Shown: positions 28,681-37,045 of the stretch, in pieces
Layout: the number at the start of each line of letters is the position of its first letter
Position numbering within the stretch: position 1 is the first letter of the stretch
Position numbers and translations under genes: made by a program
Assembly: GCA_041398745.1 (NCBI GenBank)
Contig: JAWKUB010000014.1
Location: 46,624 to 110,623 of the forward strand
From: JACKHO01 sp041398745
GTDB lineage: Bacteria > Planctomycetota > Planctomycetia > Planctomycetales > Planctomycetaceae
DNA: 64,000 bases
Direction of reading: 5' to 3'
The notes under the pieces: generated by a model
What the model saw: only the letters and a program-made list of their open reading frames with translations
The model's database searches: none
What the model was told of the DNA's origin: nothing

Positions 28681-28709
28681 TTGACAGTTCGCTTCCAGCC
28701 AAGTAGCTT
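28681..28709 (+). promoter_or_regulatory. Predicted promoter upstream of 28766 gene
   Basis: TTGACA at 28681-28686, a 17-bp spacer and TAGCTT at 28704-28709, 57 bp before the ATG of the metallo-beta-lactamase-fold gene. It is the second copy of the block described at 26931; flanking ACGCACC words are also shared. Confidence 0.5.
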
Positions 28710-28765
28710 CGACGCTGACATTTTTCCACGCACCTGGACTTTACTGCATCGGAGTAACGCACCTC

Positions 28766-29632
28766 ATGACTCGTCGGTTTGTCCAAACTGCTACCTTTCT
28801 TCTTTATTGTCTTGCGACCGTTTCGCTGCATGCGGCGGAGCCTGAGGAACAGCCGTCCGGTCCTGAACTCGAGATTCAAATTATCTTCGACAACACTTCG
28901 GCTCGCGAAGATTTAAGACGGGGCTGGGGATTCTCGGCCCTGATTGACTTTCGTGGACACCGAATTCTGTTTGATTCCGGCAGCGACCCAATTCTACTGC
29001 TCGAACATTTGGAGCTGATGCAAATTGATCCCAAGTCAATTGAGCATGCCATCATTTCACATGAGCATGGCGACCATTTGCGCGGCGTCTACTGGGTCTT
29101 CGAAAAGAACCCCGATTTGAAAGTTCACTTCCTCGACTGTTTTCCGGAAGAAGCGTTCCGTCGAGCCAAAGGGGTTCAGATGGACCCGCATCGAATTACC
29201 GGCCCATTTGAGCTGACTCCAGGAATTTACTCCACCGGAATCGTGGAGGGCCTGCCATCCGAGCAGTCACTGGTCATCGAGACCTCGATTGGACCGGTCA
29301 TGCTCGTCGGCTGTTCGCATCCAGGCATTGTCAAGCTGGTGAAGACGGTGCAGGAACAGAGGCAGCAGGACTCCATTCGCTACCTGCTGGGCGGATTCCA
29401 TTTGTTGCGGAAAGACCCTGAGGTCATCAAGCAGACGATCAATGAGCTGCAGAAACTCAACGTGCAATCTGTCTCGCCAGCCCATTGTTCCGGTGACGTC
29501 GCGATCGAGATGTTCCAGACTCTCTACGGAACCCAGTTCCATGAACCCGGAGTCGGGCGTCGGATTATCATCGACAATGGAGAAATGACGGTTAGTACGC
29601 TGCCAGTGAATGAACAGCCTGCCGCTAAGTGA
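28766..29632 (+). CDS. Secreted metallo-beta-lactamase-fold hydrolase
   Basis: 288 residues with a signal peptide (about 1-23, ending HAAEP). Metal-binding signature SHEHGDHLRG (H-x-H-x-D-H), followed by LVGCSHPGIVKLV and PAHCSGD, which fits the subfamily named after beta-ribofuranosylaminobenzene 5'-phosphate synthase-like proteins; FDNTSAREDLRRGWGFSALI near the start and ILFDSGSDP are also typical. Most such names are historical and the substrate is unknown; hydrolysis of a small molecule in the periplasm is the cautious reading. It faces the kinase gene, with a dispersed repeat between. Confidence 0.88.
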   Translation: MTRRFVQTATFLLYCLATVSLHAAEPEEQPSGPELEIQIIFDNTSAREDLRRGWGFSALIDFRGHRILFDSGSDPILLLEHLELMQIDPKSIEHAIISHEHGDHLRGVYWVFEKNPDLKVHFLDCFPEEAFRRAKGVQMDPHRITGPFELTPGIYSTGIVEGLPSEQSLVIETSIGPVMLVGCSHPGIVKLVKTVQEQRQQDSIRYLLGGFHLLRKDPEVIKQTINELQKLNVQSVSPAHCSGDVAIEMFQTLYGTQFHEPGVGRRIIIDNGEMTVSTLPVNEQPAAK

Positions 29633-29650
29633 CAGCCGACCTCGAGAATC

Positions 29651-29679
29651 CACAGTCAGGAATTTCTGTGCCACCTGAC
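29651..29679 (+). repeat. Dispersed palindromic repeat, copy 1
   Basis: CACAGTCAGGAATTTCTGTG followed by CCACCTGAC, a diverged copy of the family whose best form is at 39884. It sits between two convergent genes. Confidence 0.6.
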
Positions 29680-29717
29680 AAGTTGCAATCGACGAACTCC
29701 TACTCGAGGACTCCAAG

Positions 29718-31487
29718 TCAATGAAGACTTGTTTTCTCCCGCCACCATTCGGCCGCGACACCTGCATTCCATAGACCAGCACAGACGCAGCCTGCAAACG
29801 CCTGCTCTAATTCGGTGACTGTCTGGAAACGCAGGTCTGGCTGTTTTTCGAGGCACTTCATAACAATCTCGGCCAAGTCGGAAGGTACTCCTGACTGGGC
29901 GGTGCCGAGCGTGAGTGGCGTGCGAGAAAGGTGAGCCGTAATCAACTCAGCTGCATCAGAACTGTTGAACGGGGGACGACCTGTCAGCAGAAAGTAGGCA
30001 ACACCGCCCAGACCGTAAATGTCGCAGCGACCATCGACCACGGCATCAATTTGGAGTTGCTCGGGTGATATATAGAGAGGTGTGCCGGCCACTGAACCTG
30101 ACGCGGAACTCCCGTCTCCGCCTTCGGCCCAGAGAGCCAATCCAAAATCGAGCAGTTTGGCTACATCCCAGTTTCCACCACGTTTGGATGCAAAGAGATT
30201 AGCAGGCTTGATGTCGCGGTGAATCAATCCTGTCGCATGCGCTTCCTCGAGTGCCGAGCAGACCTGCCGTAAGAGATAAACGACGCGTTCTGGTCGTTGC
30301 GGGCCGTGTCTCGCTACGAGTTCCTGAAAGTTCATTCCGGGCAGCAGTTCCATTGAATAGTAAAACGCTCCGTCGGACGTCTCACCGAAGTCATAGATGT
30401 CAATCGTATTGGGATGCGACAAGGCAGCCGCCGCCTGAACCTCGTTTTCAAAGCGACCCAACACTGTCGCACTGCGGGGCAGTGTGCTGCGAATGAACTT
30501 TAAGGCACAACGACGTTTCAACAGCCGATGCTCAGCCTCGTAGACTTCGCCCATTCCGCCCGCTCCCAGACGCTTTCCGACCTCGTATGGCCCAATCCTT
30601 CGGGCAATGGCTGCCGTGAGATGCAAACTGTACAACGAATGAGTTGCCAGAATAGCAATTACAGACATCGCCAGGAGTGCCACGAGCCACCACAGCAGCA
30701 GCGGCCACGGCTGTAGATCCTGCACCACGGGAAACTTCACGCGAATCCAGTAGAGCATTGCGCTGCTCGTCACGGTCGAAGTTGCAATGACCCACGCTGC
30801 CCTTCGCCAGTGATTCGGAACTGTAATGCCATACGTCACCGTTGCCGAAATCAAGTAGATGGAAAACACATAGTGCCCCCAGGTAATAAAGTCCGCATTC
30901 TCCCGCGCCGCCATCATTTTGACGAAGTTGAAAAAGAACCAGTCGAAGTACGCAATCGTCCCCCAGTACATGCCCAGTTCCAGTCGTCGAAGAAACGGAA
31001 ACGACAGTGGCCGCGACGAAATAAGTAACCATACGCACGCCAATGACAAGACGAACGCAGAAACTTGTTCGACAGGGAAATACAACACGCTGACGAGCCA
31101 CGATCGAACCAGCCCCAGACCAAGCCATATCGAAATGGCAATGGCCATAATCTTCAGCCTGCGACGGAGAATGTCCGTCATCTCGTCTGCAACGAGCGGC
31201 TCGCCACCGCGAAATCGAGTTTGAGAGAGGTCTGGTGATTTGCCGCTCGTAACGTCGGTACTCAGGATTGCGGCATTTGTTGAAGACGCTCCACCAGCAT
31301 GCATCCAGCTCCCTGCAACGAGAAGCCGGATGCGCTCCTTCAAATGTGGCAGCAAATGTACGCAATCCCGGCACAAAAGCTCAGCCGGCAGGTCAACACC
31401 CTTTTCCCGCGCTTCCTCCCACTCGACCAGCAAATCGGACAACTGGTCTTGTTCGGCGACTGACAGTGACTCCGTGACAGGATTCAG
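29718..31487 (-). CDS. Transmembrane Ser/Thr protein kinase (PknB-like)
   Basis: About 589 residues. A conserved planctomycete leader (DQLSDLLVEWEEAREKG, CRDCVHLLPHL) precedes about six or seven membrane helices, then a C-terminal kinase domain: GAGGMGEVYEAEH, catalytic lysine in CALKFIRS, HRDIKPANLF, LDFGLAL, AGTPLYISPEQ, DIYGLGGVAYFLLTGR. All catalytic residues are present, and the kinase ends the protein, the reverse of PknB, so the helices are an N-terminal sensor or anchor. Start: the upstream sigma gene ends TGA and the kinase frame reads CTG overlapping it (CTGA) with GGAGG ten bases before, so a coupled CTG start at 31487 is likely; a GTG at 31610 and a TTG at 31442 are alternatives. 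Confidence 0.88.
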   Translation of the reverse strand: MNPVTESLSVAEQDQLSDLLVEWEEAREKGVDLPAELLCRDCVHLLPHLKERIRLLVAGSWMHAGGASSTNAAILSTDVTSGKSPDLSQTRFRGGEPLVADEMTDILRRRLKIMAIAISIWLGLGLVRSWLVSVLYFPVEQVSAFVLSLACVWLLISSRPLSFPFLRRLELGMYWGTIAYFDWFFFNFVKMMAARENADFITWGHYVFSIYLISATVTYGITVPNHWRRAAWVIATSTVTSSAMLYWIRVKFPVVQDLQPWPLLLWWLVALLAMSVIAILATHSLYSLHLTAAIARRIGPYEVGKRLGAGGMGEVYEAEHRLLKRRCALKFIRSTLPRSATVLGRFENEVQAAAALSHPNTIDIYDFGETSDGAFYYSMELLPGMNFQELVARHGPQRPERVVYLLRQVCSALEEAHATGLIHRDIKPANLFASKRGGNWDVAKLLDFGLALWAEGGDGSSASGSVAGTPLYISPEQLQIDAVVDGRCDIYGLGGVAYFLLTGRPPFNSSDAAELITAHLSRTPLTLGTAQSGVPSDLAEIVMKCLEKQPDLRFQTVTELEQAFAGCVCAGLWNAGVAAEWWREKTSLH

Positions 31488-32098
31488 GGGAGCGATTCCT
31501 CCAGTTGCTGCTGCAGGCGAAGACGAGCGGATAGAACCCGGCGTCGCGCCGTACGTGAGCTGATTCCCAGTGCATCGGCGACTTCTGAATTGTTCATCCC
31601 GCCGTACCACACTAACTCAAAAACGTTCCGTTCTTCAGTTGGCAACCCGGCAATTGACTCATGGAACTTCGCCCAGCACTCCAGCGTCGTCGGCTCACCC
31701 GATACCGGTGCTTCCAGAGCTGGTTCTACCTGCTGCGAACCACTTGGCGTCGACAAATCACGTTGATGGGTCCCCTGCCCGAGAGGGCCATAGTAGTGAC
31801 GCGCTAAATCAATCAACGTCCTGCGAATTTGTGTTGCGGCCAGTGACCAGAATCCCGCCACTGTTGACGGGAGTTCCGCCTGAAGTGCCCGGTGAAGACG
31901 AAGCACCGCCGATTGATACACGTCATCAGTCTCCTCCCAGCGCTTAACGCGTGAATAGTCCCGCAGCATCCGGCGAGCCAACTTAAGCATCCTCCGACTC
32001 GCAACCGCAATCAGTTCAGCCGTAGCGGACGTTTGTTCAGCCTGAGGTGCAGACAGCAACCTGGCTAATTCCGCTGACGTTTCTCCAGACCGTGCCAT
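31484..32098 (-). CDS. ECF sigma factor coupled to the kinase
   Basis: 204 residues, ATG at 32098. Region 2: ASRRMLKLARRMLRDYSRVK, ETDDVYQSAVLRLHRAL; region 4: LPTEERNVFELVWYGGMNNS and EVADALGISSRTARRRVLSA, an HTH. The spacing and DVYQSA motif fit planctomycete ECF factors linked to Ser/Thr kinases. No anti-sigma gene is adjacent; the coupled kinase gene suggests phosphorylation controls it, which is known for some ECF-kinase pairs and is inferred here. It is divergent from the secreted heme-protein gene, a candidate target. Confidence 0.9.
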   Translation of the reverse strand: MARSGETSAELARLLSAPQAEQTSATAELIAVASRRMLKLARRMLRDYSRVKRWEETDDVYQSAVLRLHRALQAELPSTVAGFWSLAATQIRRTLIDLARHYYGPLGQGTHQRDLSTPSGSQQVEPALEAPVSGEPTTLECWAKFHESIAGLPTEERNVFELVWYGGMNNSEVADALGISSRTARRRVLSARLRLQQQLEESLP

Positions 32099-32189
32099 TT
32101 TCTGGTTCCGCTTCGCTCGTGGCCTTCACGTTATCGAACATACCAGAGCCTCAAGACCATACGCAAGCGCCCGGCAGCTGAACACTATT

Positions 32190-32223
32190 GAAACACTTTG
32201 AAAAAAAATGTTCAAAAACAGTG
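32190..32223. promoter_or_regulatory. AT-rich imperfect dyad in divergent intergenic region
   Basis: Within the 230-bp gap between the sigma gene and the 32329 gene lies TTTGAAAAAAAATGTTCAAA (TTTGAA / TTCAAA arms) flanked by CACT and AGTG. It is the most AT-rich spot nearby and could be an operator or promoter, with no direct proof. Confidence 0.25.
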
Positions 32224-32328
32224 GCCACGTTTGCATTCGCCTTCGCCTTACTGAGTAGTACAGCGGTGTCTTCCTGAAAATGAAGCAGTGCTGATCCTTC
32301 GACGTGTACTTTCTCCAAAGGAAGCCTC

Positions 32329-33555
32329 ATGAATCGCCCTTATTTTACCCATGGCGTGTTACTCACGGCTGCGCTGGCTACTCTTTGCGGACTTGCCGCA
32401 GGTCAAGACACGACTCCCCTTGATGTGCAACAGCAGGCGATGGCGGGGATTGCAGCCAACAATCCCGATCATTTTGCCTGGCTCCTGTTCACTCACACGT
32501 TCGCACCGCTGCCCGATGCTCCCGGCAAGGTCACTTGGGAACGTTGGGCCAACAGCGACGCCATGTTTGAAGATCCGTTCAAGACACCCGAATGGCCAAA
32601 CGAACCGATTTCAAGGAGCCTGAAGTACTCGGCACTGCTGGACCATTTGAACAGGGAAGGGTTGTTCCCGGATGGAGTTCCAGCCAATACCGGCAACTAT
32701 CAGGAAGTCCGTTTTAACCGCCCGCTGTTTGATTACACTGTCAAGAATGATCTGTGGTATCAGGAAGGGATCTACCGTCATACGGCTGTTCAGCCTATCG
32801 ATTTCCCCCGAGACTCGAAGGTCATCAAAGTCGAGTGGACACCCATCAAACCAGAAGACAAGTCACGCTACTACTGGACACTCTACAAGGTTCCAGCCTC
32901 ACTCAAAGAAAAGACACCCTCTGAAGAAATCCTGTTGGGCGTCAACGCATTCCACATTGTTTCCAAAGACCTGCCACGCTGGGCCTGGACCACATTTGAG
33001 CACATGGACAACCCCGGCCTGGGCGATTACATCGGCATCCAGGACTCCTGGGGTCGCGATCCGCAGTACATCCCACCGCATCGGGAAGTCGGACTCAAGT
33101 ACGAGACCGGGAAGGCCACGCTTGAGCTTATGGAACTGTTCAAGGAGAAGAACATCGGCGATGTGTGGAAGAACTACGTGCTGAAAGGAACTCAAGTCGA
33201 CTTCACCGATGCCACCGGGCAACCGACGTTGATGGCCAGCTCCGTGCTTGAACCAGGATTCGGCTACGCCTCGTCATGCATTACCTGCCACGCCATGGCA
33301 ACGTTGGGACCTCCGGGCATTGGAAATGTTCCGACAAATGGCAACGGACAGAAACTCAATTTTGTCCTGTCGCAGGACCCATTCGTCGCACCAGTTGGAG
33401 TCCCCAATCCTGCCTGGTTCACTCAGCAGCCAGTTGCCGGCCCGCTTGTCCGAGCCCCAATTGTCCGTCAGACCGACTTCCTGTGGTCGCTCCCCAATGC
33501 GAAGTCGCGGAAAACTACCCGCCACCCGCAGGCCAGTGATTCGTCGGGTCAGTAG
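32329..33555 (+). CDS. Secreted cytochrome c family protein
   Basis: 408 residues, signal peptide about 1-25 (GLAAGQ). One c-type heme motif CITCH near residue 325 in SSCITCHAMATLGPPG. The rest is a long, mostly polar globular region (AWLLFTHTFAPLPDAPGKVT, DYIGIQDSWGRDPQYIPPH, RQTDFLWSLPNAKSR) without other cysteines that could bind heme. Likely a periplasmic electron carrier or heme enzyme. It is the first gene of a plus-strand run leading into the C2-like proteins and the three paralogues, but it is separated from them by 109 bp, so shared control is only possible. Confidence 0.8.
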   Translation: MNRPYFTHGVLLTAALATLCGLAAGQDTTPLDVQQQAMAGIAANNPDHFAWLLFTHTFAPLPDAPGKVTWERWANSDAMFEDPFKTPEWPNEPISRSLKYSALLDHLNREGLFPDGVPANTGNYQEVRFNRPLFDYTVKNDLWYQEGIYRHTAVQPIDFPRDSKVIKVEWTPIKPEDKSRYYWTLYKVPASLKEKTPSEEILLGVNAFHIVSKDLPRWAWTTFEHMDNPGLGDYIGIQDSWGRDPQYIPPHREVGLKYETGKATLELMELFKEKNIGDVWKNYVLKGTQVDFTDATGQPTLMASSVLEPGFGYASSCITCHAMATLGPPGIGNVPTNGNGQKLNFVLSQDPFVAPVGVPNPAWFTQQPVAGPLVRAPIVRQTDFLWSLPNAKSRKTTRHPQASDSSGQ

Positions 33556-33664
33556 GAACAACCAACGCGACTTCCATTGCTTCAATGGACCGGGTCACCG
33601 AGCAGCATTTCGGCCAGGTGGCCCGTGTCCACAACCATTCCCTTCTGCACCGAGAGGTGAAACT

Positions 33665-34033
33665 ATGCCCCAGATTCAAATCAATTCCATCGTCTGCCTT
33701 GCAACGTCCGAGTCGGGCCACGATGAGGTTTACTTAATCTGCCAGGCCGATGCCGGCATTCCAATTCGAGTTCCTGCTCAACTGGCGGAATCGCATGCAA
33801 TGAGCCCGTCGACATCCGACAACACATGGACGTTCGACGATCCCCAACTCATTCTCAACTACGAATACGAGGTCCTGGTGACGTTGTGGGACGAAGATCT
33901 CTCGTACGATCCCAACCTGGCCACGTACCTGCAAAGCAACGACTTTCAATACGACGGCACCAACAACGAATCGATTCAGTTAAGCAATCCCAACGGCGCC
34001 AAGTACACAATCAACTTCACGCGAATCAACTAG
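33665..34033 (+). CDS. Small single-domain C2-like protein
   Basis: 122 residues from the ATG at 33665 with GAGAGGTGA nine bases upstream; the open frame extends further 5' but without supported starts. All-beta protein with IQINSIVCLATSESGHDEVY, DNTWTFDD and VLVTLWDEDLSYDPNLATY. The LWDED-x-D-P/T-NL motif recurs at the C-terminus of the next gene product (ITLWDEDTGGDTNLGSC), so the two share one domain that resembles a calcium-binding C2 fold. No signal peptide. Function unknown; membrane binding is an inference from the C2 resemblance. Confidence 0.75.
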   Translation: MPQIQINSIVCLATSESGHDEVYLICQADAGIPIRVPAQLAESHAMSPSTSDNTWTFDDPQLILNYEYEVLVTLWDEDLSYDPNLATYLQSNDFQYDGTNNESIQLSNPNGAKYTINFTRIN

Positions 34034-34039
34034 CGGCCG

Positions 34040-34075
34040 TTTCAAAGCCAGGTGGAACAGACTTTCCTGTCTGCG
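34040..34075 (-). repeat. Dispersed palindromic repeat, copy 2
   Basis: On the minus strand CGCAGACAGGAAAGTCTG followed by TTCCACCTGGCTTTGAAA. It starts 7 bp after the stop of the 33665 gene. The GGCTTTGAAA tail is shared with copies 3 and 4. Confidence 0.65.
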
Positions 34076-34161
34076 ACTTCCCAGCAAGTCCTTCACGTGC
34101 TGGGAGGTTGCGAGACAACCTCGAATAGAAACCGCACACGCGAAACCTCAGGAGACAAACA

Positions 34162-35232
34162 ATGAAAACGACAAGACCACTTCCGTATGACGGCTACGTT
34201 GAACGCTTCCATGAATTGAAAGCGGAACGTGGACCCGTGGCATCGAAAACCGGCCCCGCACCGGAGTTGAGCGATTCAATGCGACAGGTGTTCTCCGCCG
34301 CAACTGCAGCCTGGAATCGGTGGGCAAACTCCCCGAAAGGTGCACAGGAACTGCAGGCAATGCGAAATGCAAACCCGGTGGATGCACGCCTCGCCATGCA
34401 AGACCTCGTTAGCGGCGAGACGTTCCAGGAAGTGCGGCAGTTGCTGCAGAGTCTTGATTTGCCGTTCAACTCGTTCTCGGTAGGCATCAACTTCGAAGTG
34501 GAGTTGATTCTTGGCTTCTCCGGCACGCTCGGTGGAGCCATCGGAATTGGCGACAGCCATGGTGTTTCCGCATCTGCGTTCCTTTCGCTCGGACTGGACG
34601 AAGGTGTCGAGGCGGGGGCACTGGCCGGCGTGCAGTTCGGGCTGTGGAAGGCCTCACCGGAAGATTTGGGAGGATGGTCTCTCGGAGGAGAACTCATTGT
34701 CGACGACGAACTCGGCGGTGCGATTGGTGCGTCGTGGAATCTCTCCGGCAGCGAGTTACAGGGCGTTTGGCTGACACTCGGTGTGGGAGTCGATGATGGA
34801 GGAGAACTGCAGGAGAGTTACACGTTCATCCTTGGTGGATTTGATGGCTTCCTGCGTCCCGTGTATCAGCCCCGCAAAACCCACTTTCTCATTCTTACGA
34901 AACTGCATTGCGAAAATCCATCGACAGATGGTGGCCATAATGAAGTGTACTTCACGTTTCAAGCGGACAGCGGCACGAAATACTACTATCCCACCTATGA
35001 CTATTTTGCGATGGCCGAGGGAGACACGTGGTACTGTGGGCGCAGCGTCATGTTTGACAGCAGTATTGCCATTACCCTCTGGGATGAGGACACAGGTGGC
35101 GACACGAACCTGGGGTCCTGTACCATTAGCTACAGCCAGTTGACAGCAGGCCAGGAAGTGAAGTTCACCATCTCCAGTTCTCACGGCCTGGACGACCGTG
35201 TCTACTACCTGTACGCCAAGCTGATTTATTGA
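34162..35232 (+). CDS. Two-domain protein: glycine-rich beta region plus C-terminal C2-like domain
   Basis: 356 residues, ATG at 34162 with AGGAGA eight bases upstream, no signal peptide. Residues 1-95 are helical (FSAATAAWNRWANSPKGAQE, FQEVRQLLQSLDLPF). Residues about 105-235 are glycine-rich, strictly alternating beta strands (NFEVELILGFSGTLGGAIGI, GAIGASWNLSGSELQGVWLT), the kind of pattern seen in pore- or barrel-forming segments. Residues about 240-356 are a C2-like domain (DGGHNEVYFTFQADSG, ITLWDEDTGGDTNLGSCTIS) homologous to the 33665 product. I do not recognise the whole. Followed by a strong hairpin at 35312-35354. Confidence 0.75.
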   Translation: MKTTRPLPYDGYVERFHELKAERGPVASKTGPAPELSDSMRQVFSAATAAWNRWANSPKGAQELQAMRNANPVDARLAMQDLVSGETFQEVRQLLQSLDLPFNSFSVGINFEVELILGFSGTLGGAIGIGDSHGVSASAFLSLGLDEGVEAGALAGVQFGLWKASPEDLGGWSLGGELIVDDELGGAIGASWNLSGSELQGVWLTLGVGVDDGGELQESYTFILGGFDGFLRPVYQPRKTHFLILTKLHCENPSTDGGHNEVYFTFQADSGTKYYYPTYDYFAMAEGDTWYCGRSVMFDSSIAITLWDEDTGGDTNLGSCTISYSQLTAGQEVKFTISSSHGLDDRVYYLYAKLIY

Positions 35233-35679
35233 TGTCCGTGAACATCGGATGTCGGACTTCAAAGCTGTGAACGCCGCTTGCTGATGCGGCGATAAGACTG
35301 CATCTCAATCAAAAGCGTCGGGCCGCAGGGGCTTCTCCTGCGGCCCGACGCTTTCGCAACAATGCATATTTCGACCGGTCATCCTGACACGGTGAAGTCC
35401 ACCCGACTGTGACTTGAAGTGGTCGTTTGCCTCCAGTTCATTCTACCGCTGTACCGACCAAACCTTCCCATGCTGCCGTAGTACAACTGTTACGAGGCAA
35501 CGAGGACCTCATTTACGACACCATGCAAAACAAAACCATGCACCGCATTGATACCAAACTGCCATAATGGACCATTCTTACACTTTTCACCAATGAGGAG
35601 GTTGCATTACTGCGCACCCCGCATTAGTATCTCGTCTCAAGTTGCCCTTTGCATGCGTGTGCTTGTTATCGAGGTGCCC
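35233..35679. other. Gene-free stretch before the paralogue trio
   Basis: 447 bp holding the terminator at 35312-35354, a small GCCGC ... GCGGC stem just before it (about 35272-35291), and then about 325 bp upstream of the first paralogue in which I see no clear promoter or repeat. Confidence 0.5.
35312..35354. terminator. Strong GC-rich hairpin after the 34162 gene
   Basis: Arms AAAGCGTCGGGCCGCAGG (35312-35329) and its exact complement (35337-35354) around a 7-nt loop. It lies 80 bp after the stop of 34162 and likely separates the C2-like genes from the paralogue trio. A short T-run (CTTTCG) ends the stem. Confidence 0.65.
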
Positions 35680-36930
35680 ATGGCTGCTGAACAACATGAA
35701 TTCTCAATTGAACTTGCCACGGCCTCCCCGGCAAGTAGTTCAACAACGCAATTTCAAAATGCCTTGTCTTCTGCGATGCAGGGAGGTGCCCCGACCTTCG
35801 ACTTGTTCGCATCGAGTCTCGGACCACTAAATCAGATTTGTCAATCAATTGCAGTTTCGGGCGATAGTTTCTGGCATTACGGCACGGACAGTTACAGCAA
35901 TTTGCCAACGACGTACGTAGTCGTTGGAGATCACCAATTGGTGCTGGGGGTTGTCATTACAGATGCGGGACTGGCGAGCTTGCAGGCCGGTTCAGCTGAA
36001 CCTGTGCCAATAGGCTATATGTACACGACGTTGGCATCCAACTCTGGGCAGCAAATTGTTCAGGTAATGGCGTCGACCGTCTTCTACACCGGAGATGGCA
36101 TTCCCGAACTTTCGGCGACAAATGGATTGGACAGCGTCGTCAGTGGAATACTCCAATCAGGACAAATCTTCCTGAAGAGTTTCTGTTCGTCAATTTCTAT
36201 AGCGGCCCCGACTGCAGATCTCGACTTCTTCAAGACCCTGGCGACCGACAGCGTTGAAACAGCAGTTGGTGAAGCCACGGGCCTTGCTGTCAAAATCATC
36301 CTGAAGAGCAAAGCACTCGATGGCAAGGTACTCATGGGGGTACTCGGCGTAGGCGGTCTCGCGCTGACCCTTGGCATGCTGGCGATCGACACCGCCGTCG
36401 TCCTTCTGGAACAGAAGATTTCCGCATATGCGCGATTCATCAACACAACGGACCAGAATGTCAAACTGAGCATTTGTTGGATGAAGCCCGAGACTTCGGT
36501 GGTAACTTCTCCGGTGCTGCCGCGAACCTTCTTTCCCGTTCCTGGCCAAGGTCCAGTTTGGACGCCGCCGTGGATCATGGGGGACAACCCCGTAAGTTTC
36601 GCAGAATTCCTTTTCACAAATACAGATCTGATGAAAGGTGTCGCATACGTTCTGAGTGCGAAGCCGAAGGATGATTTCCCCGGATTCAACGTCATGGTGA
36701 ACATTCCGCACTCGGGGGACAATTCCCTTTACGTAGCATTCGGGAATCAACCCTGCGATCAGGTGTGGCAGGACCAGAAGGACCTGAACACAAATCTCTC
36801 TGCCTCCACGAGTCAGAATGGGTTCGAACTGACTATTGCAACCAACCAAGCGAGCGGAAGTTCCGCCTCGCCCGTCAACGGTGCAACGAGTCACAACTTC
36901 GAACACGTAATTACACTTTCAAGGAAGTAG
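35680..36930 (+). CDS. Paralogue 1 of a membrane-inserting protein family, unknown
   Basis: 416 residues from the ATG at 35680 (GAGG five bases upstream); chosen because it aligns with the starts of the two neighbours, while the open frame runs on to 35548. Layout: N-terminal domain (QFQNALSSAMQGGAPTFDLF, PLNQICQSIAVSGDSFWHYG), weakly hydrophobic helix about 145-168, strong membrane helix about 216-243 (LMGVLGVGGLALTLGMLAID), then a beta domain 250-414 with AYARFINTTDQNVKLSICWM, DDFPGFNVMVNIPHSGDNSL, CDQVWQDQKDLN and a last strand FEHVITLS. No signal peptide. The domain order recalls alpha-pore-forming toxins, but no family is recognised. Confidence 0.8.
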   Translation: MAAEQHEFSIELATASPASSSTTQFQNALSSAMQGGAPTFDLFASSLGPLNQICQSIAVSGDSFWHYGTDSYSNLPTTYVVVGDHQLVLGVVITDAGLASLQAGSAEPVPIGYMYTTLASNSGQQIVQVMASTVFYTGDGIPELSATNGLDSVVSGILQSGQIFLKSFCSSISIAAPTADLDFFKTLATDSVETAVGEATGLAVKIILKSKALDGKVLMGVLGVGGLALTLGMLAIDTAVVLLEQKISAYARFINTTDQNVKLSICWMKPETSVVTSPVLPRTFFPVPGQGPVWTPPWIMGDNPVSFAEFLFTNTDLMKGVAYVLSAKPKDDFPGFNVMVNIPHSGDNSLYVAFGNQPCDQVWQDQKDLNTNLSASTSQNGFELTIATNQASGSSASPVNGATSHNFEHVITLSRK

Positions 36931-37045
36931 TGGGCCAGCGGATGCACTTCCCTGGCGCGCTATTGACATCCGGGCTGGCCATGCTCGCTGCATGGTCAAG
37001 CCTGCGGTTCCTCTATTCTCAGTCCGCAATTTAAAGGCTTATCTC

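Noticed and set aside
33248..33664. An N-terminal extension of the 33665 gene
   Set aside because: It overlaps the cytochrome gene, has no good start, and the ATG at 33665 has a strong ribosome binding site.
35548..35679. An N-terminal extension of the first paralogue
   Set aside because: The aligned starts of the two neighbours and the GAGG before 35680 support the shorter form.
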